A stretch of 44,265 bases of DNA from Clostridia bacterium (GTDB taxonomy: Bacteria; Bacillota; Clostridia; Peptostreptococcales; Anaerovoracaceae). Made by a program: the position numbers and the translations under genes. Below the pieces are notes generated by a model. It was not told the origin of the DNA and ran no database searches. It saw only the letters and a program-made list of their open reading frames with translations. Below, piece after piece: positions 32,892 through 39,765 of the stretch. Numbering within the stretch: position 1 is the stretch's first letter; each line of letters begins with the position of its first letter. The stretch is taken from assembly GCA_900754795.1 (NCBI GenBank), contig CAAEEA010000079.1:1-44265 (forward strand), given 5' to 3'.

Positions 32892-34293
32892 GTGATAGAG
32901 CGGCCATGGCGATAAGCGCCGCGAAGGCCGCCTTATCCGCGAAAGCGGGGAATATCTTTTCACCGGTCTCCCTCCTGGCAATGACATAAAACACTGTGCC
33001 CGGCGCGTACAGCAGAGCGGAGACCAGAAGGTGAGACGGGTCGCTGGCGTACAGCATCCATACGCCGTAAAGGCTGGCCAGTACGGATGTGATGAGAGCG
33101 AGCGCCTTTTTCACGGCCGTCTCGCCGGGAAGCCCCTTTCCTTTGAGGGAGAGCTTAAGACAGTAAAATGCCGACAGCGCGTAGGGAACCATTATAGCGC
33201 TTGTAGAGAGAGTGTAAATAACTCTGTACGAGGCGCTGTTAAAATATATGACTACGAGGAAAAGCTGTATTACAATCGCTGTGATGAGAACGCCGCCCAC
33301 CGGGGCGCCGTTTTTGTTTTGCCGTGTAAAAACACGGGGAAAACAGCGCTGCGTCGCCGGACCGTATATGCTGTCAACGCAGATTATCATATATGTGAAA
33401 AGAGCGCCGCCTACTGAGATGATTACGCCGGCGCTGACAAGCCTGCTTCCCCACGGACCGGCGACGGCTTCAAGGAGATAAGCCATGGGAGGATCGCCGA
33501 GGCCTGCCAGTTCCTCTGTCTTCATGACGCCCATGCTGAGTACGGACACACCGACATACAGCACAAAGAGACAGATAAACGCGAGTACGGTGGCTTTGCC
33601 TGCTACAGAAGGAGTCTTCGCCCGCCCGGAGATCACGACGGCGCCCTCTATACCGATAAATACCCATACGGTAGTGTAGACGGTTGATTTTATCTGATCC
33701 ATGATGGGAATACCGCTTTCGGCGCCCGTCATGTCGGCGGTTATGTTTTGAATATCAAAAGCGCCGGAAAATACTATCGCTCCGATCATGACGGCAATGG
33801 GGATGATCTTTGCCGCGACTACCACCGTATTTATGGCGATGGCGCCGCTGACTCCGCGGGAAATGAGCAGCGCGAAGCCCCAGACCATAGCAGAACCGAG
33901 CGCGAGGGAGAGCAGATTGGTGCCGTTCCCGAATACGGGGAAAAAATTGCCCAGAGAAGAAAAGAAGAGGGTGATAAAAGACAGATTTCCCAACAGCGCG
34001 CTGAGCCAGAACCCCCATGCCGAATTGAAACCTATATATTCTCCGAAGCCGCATCTGGCATAGCTGTAAAGCCCGCTTGTCAGATCCGGCCGCACCAGGC
34101 TGAGCCGAAAGAAACATAAGGTGAGCATCAGCATTCCAAACCCTGATATTGCCCATCCGGCGAGCACGGCCAGAGGATATGCCCCGCCGGCGGCAAAATC
34201 TCCCGATAAACTGAATATACCGCTGGCAAGGGTGGCGCCTATGGCAAACATGGTGACTTTGCCGAGACTCAGACCTTTTTCTTTTTCACTCAT
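32866..34293 (-). CDS. APC-superfamily amino acid permease
   Basis: Polytopic membrane protein of 475 residues with about twelve hydrophobic helices. The first helix segment FAIGATLASGIFSLSGDFAAGG and the later WVFIGIEGAVVISGRA match the basic amino acid/polyamine antiporter (APA) group, whose members exchange arginine/ornithine or lysine/cadaverine. The substrate cannot be fixed from sequence, but the divergent regulator with a lysine-fermentation-enzyme sensor and the nearby LysO genes make a lysine-related substrate attractive. The ATG at 34293 follows GAAGGAGGTCGTT. A 9-residue leader ORF ends just upstream. Its 3' end overlaps the convergent PPDK-like gene by 26 bases. Confidence 0.88.
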   Translation of the reverse strand: MSEKEKGLSLGKVTMFAIGATLASGIFSLSGDFAAGGAYPLAVLAGWAISGFGMLMLTLCFFRLSLVRPDLTSGLYSYARCGFGEYIGFNSAWGFWLSALLGNLSFITLFFSSLGNFFPVFGNGTNLLSLALGSAMVWGFALLISRGVSGAIAINTVVVAAKIIPIAVMIGAIVFSGAFDIQNITADMTGAESGIPIMDQIKSTVYTTVWVFIGIEGAVVISGRAKTPSVAGKATVLAFICLFVLYVGVSVLSMGVMKTEELAGLGDPPMAYLLEAVAGPWGSRLVSAGVIISVGGALFTYMIICVDSIYGPATQRCFPRVFTRQNKNGAPVGGVLITAIVIQLFLVVIYFNSASYRVIYTLSTSAIMVPYALSAFYCLKLSLKGKGLPGETAVKKALALITSVLASLYGVWMLYASDPSHLLVSALLYAPGTVFYVIARRETGEKIFPAFADKAAFAALIAMAALSLIFLSPKL

Positions 34294-34304
34294 AACGACC
34301 TCCT

Positions 34305-34334
34305 TCACAGGGCGGATATGTACGCCTGTTTCAT
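34305..34334 (-). CDS. putative 9-residue leader peptide upstream of the permease
   Basis: On the minus strand, AAAAGGAGAATAAT-ATG starts a frame encoding MKQAYISAL and a TGA whose following bases (AGGAGG) form the permease ribosome binding site. The permease ATG is 11 bases beyond the stop. The geometry suggests translational coupling or leader-peptide control. It is too short for any coding-statistics support. Confidence 0.4.
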   Translation of the reverse strand: MKQAYISAL

Positions 34335-34369
34335 ATTATTCTCCTTTTACCGTTAAAAATACGTTTTTT

Positions 34370-34389
34370 GTGATTCAAAATCAGATCAG
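34370..34389. promoter_or_regulatory. possible third activator half-site
   Basis: GTGATTCAAAATCAGATCAG shares the TGATTCAA half of the 20-bp dyads at 37021-37040 and 37053-37072, and contains TGATT-CAA-AATCA as an inverted repeat. It lies between the permease leader and the -35 box of the sigma-54 activator, a suitable place for autoregulation or permease control. Confidence 0.4.
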
Positions 34390-34392
34390 ACA

Positions 34393-34420
34393 TTGACATT
34401 TTACTGACAGCCCGTATAAT
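34393..34420 (+). promoter_or_regulatory. consensus sigma-A promoter of the sigma-54 activator gene
   Basis: Perfect TTGACA (34393-34398) and TATAAT (34415-34420) hexamers with a 16-bp spacer, about 20 bases upstream of the start codon. Confidence 0.9.
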
Positions 34421-34443
34421 ATTATATTTAAAGAGGTGGAAAG

Positions 34444-36525
34444 ATGAAGTATTTCGGTGCGGACAGAGTTGTGGAACCTGCCGGCGCGATACCGTCAATG
34501 GCGTGGAAACTGGATAATTCAAAGGCCATTGGACCTGCTGAGGCGAGGATCGCCCTGAGAGCCATCAAACTCGAAGGAAACAATTTTAATCAGATATGCA
34601 GCAGCTGCCAGTACAATGAGACTAAAATAGCCGAGAGGATAACTGATATAGCGGCTAAACGCGGCAAACTGCAAAATCCATATACCCAGAGCAGCGGAGT
34701 GCTGTACGGAGTCGTGGATCAGGTAGGAAGAGGGTGGAACGGAGAACCTCTGCAAAAGGGTGATCCGGTGGTCAGCCTGACTTCTACGGCGGGCTTTCCT
34801 GTGTTTATAGAATCAATCAGCAAGATAGATTTTAATTACGGCATGATATGGTGCGAGGGCTATGCCATAGTCTTTGAATCTGCCAAGCTGGCGAGGATGC
34901 CCGAAAACATCTCGGCGGGACCTTTCCTGTGCGCCATAGATGCGGAAGGCAGTCTGGTAGATCTGCGGGACGCTCTCGTGGAGAGACTGCCTGAAAAGAT
35001 AGGAATAATGGGAAGCAATCTCGTGGACATGATGCTTTACGCTCAGATGGTAAGAGTCGCCGAAAGAACGGTGGGAGTCCATTCGAGAATAGTAGCCGTA
35101 GTTGAAAAAGGTTCGCTGTCTTACATAAATGAAAAAGAATTTCTCAAAGTATTTTCGGGCGTCATAGATATGGTGTATTTTGCTGACATGGCGCGGCCGA
35201 TTGAATCTGCCGAAAAGATTCTCAAAGCCGAAGGAGGTATCCAGGCCGACGCGGTCATAAATCTGGAAGATATCAAGGGCGCCGAAAGCGCCGGAGCGCT
35301 CATGGTAAGAGATATGGGATTTCTTTTCCACGCGGGAGTAAAAGGAAACTATTTTCAGAGTCTCATAGCCGCCGACTGTCTCGGCAAGGAAATAACCAGC
35401 TATGCTCTCGACGGATATTCAAAAGACGCCTGCGAGCTGGCCGTCAGGATAGTCCGGGAATCGGAGAAGAATTTCCGTGATCTTGACAGGCTTCTGGCCT
35501 CAAAAGCTTCAAAGAACATGATAAAGCATGTCGCCATGACCCAGAGCCGGGCGGGCGCCGCCAAGCGCATAGAAGATTTTGTATTTATGAGTCCCGTTAC
35601 CGGCGAAGTTGTTGAGACGGCGCTCAATGTCGCCAAATTTGACTGTAACGTTATAATACAGGGAGAAACAGGCACCGGCAAAGAGCGGGTGATGGACCTG
35701 ATACATCAGAACAGTTCGCGCAGGGGCAAACCGTGCGTCAAGATAAACTGCGCGACAATACAGGAAAACCTTGCCGAATCGGAATTTTTCGGTTACGAAA
35801 AAGGAGCCTTTACCGGGGCTCAGGCCGGCGGCAAACAGGGGTATTTTGAGCTTGCCAACAACGGTACTCTTTTTCTCGACGAAATAGGAAGCCTGCCTCT
35901 GTCAATGCAGTCAAAGCTTTTGAGAGTGCTGCAGGAAAATTCTTTTTACAGGGTGGGAGGCACAGAACTAAAGACCGTAAATGTCCGGGTTATCTGCGCT
36001 AACAATGTGCCGCTGAAAAAACTCGTCGACGAGGGTTCTTTCAGGGAAGACCTGTATTACCGCCTGAATATCTGCCTCATAGAAGTACCTCCTCTGCGGA
36101 AGCGGCCCGAGGACATAGTGTGCCTGGCAGAAGCGTTTATCAAAAAATACAGTCAGAAATACGGAGCCGAAAAGACATTTTCTCAGGAGGCCTTTGACGC
36201 TCTGTGCCGTTACCACTGGCCGGGAAACGTCCGGGAACTGGAAAACACGGTTCACCGCCTGTACATAACGGCCAGGGAAGAGGAGATAGACGGACAGCAG
36301 GTTGATGATCTGCTCAACGACAGTTTTTACGATGACCTTGTTATCGACCTCAAAAAAGAGCTGAGAGGTATGGAAGTCATTGATTTTAACCAGATCATGG
36401 ACGAACAGGAAAAGAAACTGATCGCCTACGCTCTCAAAAAAGAGAAGACGACCAGAAAGGCCGCCGAGTTTCTCAAAATACCTCAGCCTACTCTGGCAAG
36501 GAAAAAAGTAAAGTACGGACTTTAA
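34444..36525 (+). CDS. sigma-54 activator with 3,5-diaminohexanoate dehydrogenase-like sensor
   Basis: Enhancer-binding protein of 693 residues. Residues about 1-345 resemble L-erythro-3,5-diaminohexanoate dehydrogenase, an NAD enzyme of lysine fermentation: DRVVEPAGAIPS, RGKLQNPYTQSSGVLYG, KGDPVVSLTS, EGYAIVFES and GKEITSYALDGYSKD. The expected glycine-rich nucleotide loop reads GIMGSNLVDMM (about 187-197) and looks non-functional, so this half is probably a ligand sensor. The AAA+ domain has Walker A GETGTGKE (407-414), GAFTGA (454-459, sigma-54 contact), Walker B TLFLDE (475-480), the REDLYYRL arginine finger region and WPGN. A short Fis-type HTH closes the protein (about 668-690). AAAGAGGTGGAAAG precedes the start. 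It is divergent from the permease and convergent with a 79-residue gene that has a sigma-54 promoter. Confidence 0.9.
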   Translation: MKYFGADRVVEPAGAIPSMAWKLDNSKAIGPAEARIALRAIKLEGNNFNQICSSCQYNETKIAERITDIAAKRGKLQNPYTQSSGVLYGVVDQVGRGWNGEPLQKGDPVVSLTSTAGFPVFIESISKIDFNYGMIWCEGYAIVFESAKLARMPENISAGPFLCAIDAEGSLVDLRDALVERLPEKIGIMGSNLVDMMLYAQMVRVAERTVGVHSRIVAVVEKGSLSYINEKEFLKVFSGVIDMVYFADMARPIESAEKILKAEGGIQADAVINLEDIKGAESAGALMVRDMGFLFHAGVKGNYFQSLIAADCLGKEITSYALDGYSKDACELAVRIVRESEKNFRDLDRLLASKASKNMIKHVAMTQSRAGAAKRIEDFVFMSPVTGEVVETALNVAKFDCNVIIQGETGTGKERVMDLIHQNSSRRGKPCVKINCATIQENLAESEFFGYEKGAFTGAQAGGKQGYFELANNGTLFLDEIGSLPLSMQSKLLRVLQENSFYRVGGTELKTVNVRVICANNVPLKKLVDEGSFREDLYYRLNICLIEVPPLRKRPEDIVCLAEAFIKKYSQKYGAEKTFSQEAFDALCRYHWPGNVRELENTVHRLYITAREEEIDGQQVDDLLNDSFYDDLVIDLKKELRGMEVIDFNQIMDEQEKKLIAYALKKEKTTRKAAEFLKIPQPTLARKKVKYGL

Positions 36526-36529
36526 ACCG

Positions 36530-36571
36530 CATGCAAAAGCCCGCCGTTTAGAAACGGCGGGCTTTTGCATG
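36530..36571. terminator. bidirectional terminator, 20-bp perfect stem
   Basis: CATGCAAAAGCCCGCCGTTT (36530-36549) and its exact reverse complement (36552-36571) flank two bases. AAAA/TTTT tracts inside the stem provide U-runs in both directions, serving the sigma-54 activator and the convergent 79-residue gene. Confidence 0.95.
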
Positions 36572-36627
36572 TGTGTGATCAATTTATTCTAATATGGAGA
36601 ACTTGCAAAGGTATTGTCTGTAATTGA

Positions 36628-36867
36628 TTACAGCATCATTTTGTTCTGATATGAAAAATCTTTTCCGGCAGCCTTGAAAGATTCAAGACCGGCTACGATA
36701 GTAGCGTGGATCTCTTCATCGGTGAATTCAACGTTTTCTTTTTCGGCATAAGCTTTCATTGAAGTAGCGAGGATTTCCTCGATAACGCCCTCACCTTCAA
36801 AAGCGTTTACGTCTACTACAGTTACAGCGTCTCTGAAAGCTTTGTCCAGCATCTCTTTCTTACTCAT
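36628..36867 (-). CDS. 79-residue protein of unknown family, sigma-54 controlled
   Basis: Small soluble, acidic, probably all-helical protein: MSKKEMLDKAFRDAVTVVDV, then an acidic middle rich in Glu and Ala, ending in SYQNKMML. No signal peptide, membrane segment, cysteine or known motif is visible, and I do not recognise a family. The start has GGAGGTACTTAAA upstream. A sigma-54 promoter of full consensus lies 56 bases upstream of the start and two enhancer-like dyads lie further up. The terminator shared with the activator gene follows about 55 bases downstream. It is therefore monocistronic and the likely direct output of the adjacent activator. The role could be regulatory or an accessory subunit; nothing in the sequence decides. 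Confidence 0.85.
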   Translation of the reverse strand: MSKKEMLDKAFRDAVTVVDVNAFEGEGVIEEILATSMKAYAEKENVEFTDEEIHATIVAGLESFKAAGKDFSYQNKMML

Positions 36868-36922
36868 TTTAAGTACCTCCGTATATTGAAATTTCTGATT
36901 TATTTTTTACACCTACATATAT

Positions 36923-36939
36923 AGCAAATCGCGTGCCAA
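36923..36939 (-). promoter_or_regulatory. sigma-54 promoter of the 79-residue gene
   Basis: On the minus strand, TTGGCACGCGATTTGCT matches the -24/-12 consensus TTGGCACG-N4-TTGCT at every conserved base, with the GG and GC elements correctly spaced. Transcription should start near 36912, giving a leader of about 45 nt. Confidence 0.93.
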
Positions 36940-37020
36940 AAAATAGAAAAATCCGAAAACGTTGAAAAATCAATGATTTTCGGAATTTAAACATTTTCTG
37001 CAAACTTTTATCTGGCGCTA

Positions 37021-37040
37021 TTGATTCAACAATGAATTAA
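37021..37040. promoter_or_regulatory. enhancer-like dyad 1 (upstream activator site)
   Basis: TTGATTCAACAATGAATTAA is a near-perfect inverted repeat (TTnATTCA-N4-TGAATnAA). Its centre is about 100 bp upstream of the sigma-54 promoter at 36923-36939, in the normal range for enhancer-binding protein sites. Confidence 0.7.
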
Positions 37041-37052
37041 AAAATCAAAATA

Positions 37053-37072
37053 TTGATTTGAAAATGAATCAA
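37053..37072. promoter_or_regulatory. enhancer-like dyad 2 (upstream activator site)
   Basis: TTGATTTGAAAATGAATCAA repeats the pattern of dyad 1 (TTGATTyr-NNAA-TGAATyAA) with its centre exactly 32 bp away, about three helical turns. Together they resemble paired binding sites for a hexameric activator. The last four bases overlap the stop codon of pyrR. Confidence 0.7.
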
Positions 37073-37605
37073 TCGGTAAAAAGCTTTACACAATTTTCCC
37101 CGTCCGGGTCGCTGACGCTGACGGCCACATGTTCGTTTCTTGAAGTAGGCACGTTTTTTCCGACATAATCGGCTCTTATGGGAAGCTCCCGGTGTCCTCT
37201 GTCTATCAGTACAGCAAGCTGAACCGTAGAAGCGCGGCCGAATCCGGCGACGGCGTCGAGAGCGGCTCTTACGGTACGCCCTGTGTACAGCACATCGTCC
37301 ACAAGGATGACGTCTTTTCCGCTTATTTCAAAATTAACGCTGCTCCCTGTAACCACAGGATCCTGATTCAGTTCTGTCAGGTCGTCCCGGTAGAGAGTTA
37401 TGTCCAGTTCGCCCACCGGTACGTCAATGTTTTCGATGAGCTTTATATTTCCCGCGAGGGCCCTGGCAAGAGGCACGCCGCGGCGCTTGATACCGAGGAA
37501 TACGATATTCCCGGCGCCCTGATTGTTTTCGAGGATCTGATGAGCCATGCGCTTTAGAGCCCGCCCCATCTCTTCCTCGGTCATTAGTACGGCCTTTGGA
37601 GTCAT
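37069..37605 (-). CDS. pyrR: PyrR regulator / uracil phosphoribosyltransferase
   Basis: PRPP-binding protein of 178 residues that in Firmicutes attenuates pyrimidine operons by binding pyr mRNA and has weak uracil phosphoribosyltransferase activity. The PRPP loop is DVILVDDVLYTGRTVRAALD (about 100-119). GIKRRGVPLA, ELDITLYRDDL and AVLIDRGHRELPI are diagnostic for PyrR. The ATG at 37605 has AAAGGAGATTTAT upstream; an in-frame ATG at 37626 lies before this site. It is not followed by other pyr genes here; the next gene downstream is the unrelated 79-residue gene with its own promoter. Confidence 0.94.
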   Translation of the reverse strand: MTPKAVLMTEEEMGRALKRMAHQILENNQGAGNIVFLGIKRRGVPLARALAGNIKLIENIDVPVGELDITLYRDDLTELNQDPVVTGSSVNFEISGKDVILVDDVLYTGRTVRAALDAVAGFGRASTVQLAVLIDRGHRELPIRADYVGKNVPTSRNEHVAVSVSDPDGENCVKLFTD

Positions 37606-37637
37606 ATAAATCTCCTTTGATGTCATTCTTCAGAAAA

Positions 37638-37666
37638 ATTATAGAGCCCCTGTGGATTTTTGTCAA
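37638..37666 (-). promoter_or_regulatory. consensus sigma-A promoter of pyrR
   Basis: On the minus strand, a perfect TTGACA (37661-37666), a 17-bp spacer and a perfect TATAAT (37638-37643). The plus-strand lysO gene has a TATAAT at 37676-37681, so the two divergent promoters are nearly back to back. Confidence 0.9.
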
Positions 37667-37721
37667 CATAAACGATATAATACCATTGTGGGCAAAAAAC
37701 CAGATAAGGAGTATAACAGAC

Positions 37722-38738
37722 ATGTCAGATTTAGCCTTGTACATCGGAGCTATCATTGTGGGATATTTTGTGGGAAGCAGGGTCAGGAGCAAACGGGACT
37801 CCATGACATGGACCGGCAAGGTTCAGACCGTTGCCATAACCATACTTGTAATCGCCATGGGAGCGAGGATGGGCGCCAACAGGGAAGTTACCGAAAATCT
37901 CGGAGATATAGGCGTGTCTGCTCTTATAATGACCGCCGGAGTAATGGGCTGTACAATACTGGCGCTGTTTTTGGTGAGAAAAGTCATCGGTATAGACAGA
38001 TACGGCATAATGCACAGAAAAAGCGCGGCAGGAACCGAAGATGATCCTGAACAGGCCGAAAAAGCCGCTGAAGCCGCGGTGGAGAAGATAGAAGAGGATG
38101 AGAAGAAACAGGGCGCGAGCTCCATGACCCTCATTATTCTCGTATCTGTGGTGATAGGTATGCTAATAGGCTATTTTGTCATAAGGGACGTGTTCGCGGA
38201 CAATATTGCGGGTTTTGATACGGGAGCCGGTCTGGTGGTAAGAGCCGGACTGACGGTGCTCCTTCTGTTTATAGGCATAGATCTGGGGCTTGAAGGCACC
38301 GTCATAGACAATTTCAGAGCGGTAGGATTCAGGATACTCATCGTGCCGCTGACGACCATCACCGGTACTCTTGCCGGCGCGGCGATAATGTCTGTTGTGA
38401 TCGGCCTCAGCTTCAAAGAGGGGCTGGCGGTAGGAGCGGGATTCGGATGGTATACTCTGGCGCCCGGGATAATAATGGAGGCCGGATATATGACGGCCAG
38501 CGCCATAAGTTTTTTACATAACATCATGAGAGAGCTGCTTTCAATAGTGTTCATACCGCTGGTAGCCAAAAAGATCGGCTATCTGGAGAGCACCGGTATG
38601 CCGGGAGCGGCCGCGATGGACGTCTGCCTTCCGATAGTGGAGAGAGCGACCAACGGAAGCACCGCGGTATACGCTTTTGTGACCGGGTTTATTCTGAGTA
38701 TTCTTGTTCCGGTGATCGTGCCGATAATAATAGGATGA
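37722..38738 (+). CDS. LysO-family (DUF340) exporter, copy 1
   Basis: Membrane protein of 338 residues of the LysO/YbjE family; E. coli LysO exports L-lysine. An N-terminal half of about three helices is joined by a highly charged cytoplasmic loop (about residues 100-130, Glu/Lys/Ala-rich) to a larger C-terminal half. That half holds the family signatures GFGWYTLAPGIIMEAGY, SFLHNIMRELLSIVFIPLVA and AAMDVCLPIVERAT. The ATG at 37722 has AAGGAG ten bases upstream; an earlier start inside the pyrR promoter region is rejected. A second copy follows 25 bases downstream. Confidence 0.9.
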   Translation: MSDLALYIGAIIVGYFVGSRVRSKRDSMTWTGKVQTVAITILVIAMGARMGANREVTENLGDIGVSALIMTAGVMGCTILALFLVRKVIGIDRYGIMHRKSAAGTEDDPEQAEKAAEAAVEKIEEDEKKQGASSMTLIILVSVVIGMLIGYFVIRDVFADNIAGFDTGAGLVVRAGLTVLLLFIGIDLGLEGTVIDNFRAVGFRILIVPLTTITGTLAGAAIMSVVIGLSFKEGLAVGAGFGWYTLAPGIIMEAGYMTASAISFLHNIMRELLSIVFIPLVAKKIGYLESTGMPGAAAMDVCLPIVERATNGSTAVYAFVTGFILSILVPVIVPIIIG

Positions 38739-38763
38739 TATATAAATTATCAGGAGGAATATA

Positions 38764-39750
38764 ATGGCTCTGCTGGCTTTGTACTGGGGCATAATGATAG
38801 TAAGCTACATCATTGCCTCTAAACTTCGCGACAAAAAAGAAAAATTCGCCTTTACGGAAGAACTTACAAATATCGTCATATATCTGATAGTGCTTCTGAT
38901 GGGGCTGAGGATGGGATCTAACGAAGAAGTGACTTCGAGTCTGGGCACCATAGGCGTCCAGTCTGTCATAATCACCATATTCACGGTAGCCGGAAGCATG
39001 GGATTTGTATTCGTCGCAAGAAAACTCATGAAACTTGATAAACAGGGGATGTCTCTGAATGACGCGGCAGCCGTCGCCGAGGAAAAAGAAGAAGGCGAAA
39101 ACGGAAGCGGACTCAGGTTCACTCTTATGATACTCATATTCGTTGTTGCCGGTATGCTGCTGGGGTATTTTGGAATCCCCGCTCTGTATGATGACCTGAA
39201 CTATTTTCAGGATATATCCGGAGACTGGCTGGTAGTCGGCATATGCGTACTTCTTGGTCTTGCCGGATTCAATCTCGGTATCGCCGGCAATATATTCGAG
39301 CACTTTAAAGGCGTGGGATATACCGTCGCGGTGATACCCGTGGCGGCGGTAGCCGGAAGTTTTATACTGGCGGCGCTTTACAGCCTTATCGCTTCGATAT
39401 TTATGGATGACGGGCTGTCTGTCCGGGAAGCCGTAGCGGTGAGCGCCGGTTTCGGATGGTATACTTTCGCGCCCGGACTGCTGTCTGAAGCGGGATTTGA
39501 AGTGGCGGGAGCGGTATCTTTTATGCACAATGTAATAAGAGAGACTCTCGGCCTTGTCCTCATACCGCTTATCGCCAAAAAGATCGGATATCTCGAAGCC
39601 GTCTGTGTTCCCGGAGTAGCTGCCATGGACGTGTGCCTCCCGCTGGTGGAAAGAAGCTGCCGCAAGGAAACAGTCGTATATTCTTTCTGCACCGGCGCGC
39701 TTATGTGCGTGAGCGTTCCAGTAGTTGTAACTCTGTGTATCGGCGGCTGA
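38764..39750 (+). CDS. LysO-family (DUF340) exporter, copy 2
   Basis: A 328-residue paralogue of the preceding gene with the same layout: a short N-terminal membrane half, a charged loop (about 95-115) and a C-terminal half with GFGWYTFAPGLLSEAGFEV, FMHNVIRETLGLVLIPLIAKK and AAMDVCLPLVERSC. CAGGAGGAATATA precedes the ATG. The two genes are co-directional and closely spaced, so an operon and possibly a heteromeric exporter are likely. The lysine assignment is by family and by the nearby lysine-type regulator. Confidence 0.9.
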   Translation: MALLALYWGIMIVSYIIASKLRDKKEKFAFTEELTNIVIYLIVLLMGLRMGSNEEVTSSLGTIGVQSVIITIFTVAGSMGFVFVARKLMKLDKQGMSLNDAAAVAEEKEEGENGSGLRFTLMILIFVVAGMLLGYFGIPALYDDLNYFQDISGDWLVVGICVLLGLAGFNLGIAGNIFEHFKGVGYTVAVIPVAAVAGSFILAALYSLIASIFMDDGLSVREAVAVSAGFGWYTFAPGLLSEAGFEVAGAVSFMHNVIRETLGLVLIPLIAKKIGYLEAVCVPGVAAMDVCLPLVERSCRKETVVYSFCTGALMCVSVPVVVTLCIGG

Positions 39751-39765
39751 TGATCCAAAAATGAG

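Noticed and set aside
33755..34156. Long frames on both strands of the permease gene
   Set aside because: They are shadows of the permease, lack ribosome binding sites and show no recognisable protein features.
34294..34443. Sigma-54 promoter for the permease or the activator
   Set aside because: Both strands were read for GG-N10-GC in a TGGCAC/TTGC context and none was found; the activator has a perfect sigma-A promoter instead.
37013..37072. Terminator of pyrR
   Set aside because: The inverted repeats are AT-only with wide loops and lack a GC stem and U-run; their matched 20-bp pattern and 32-bp spacing fit enhancer sites better.
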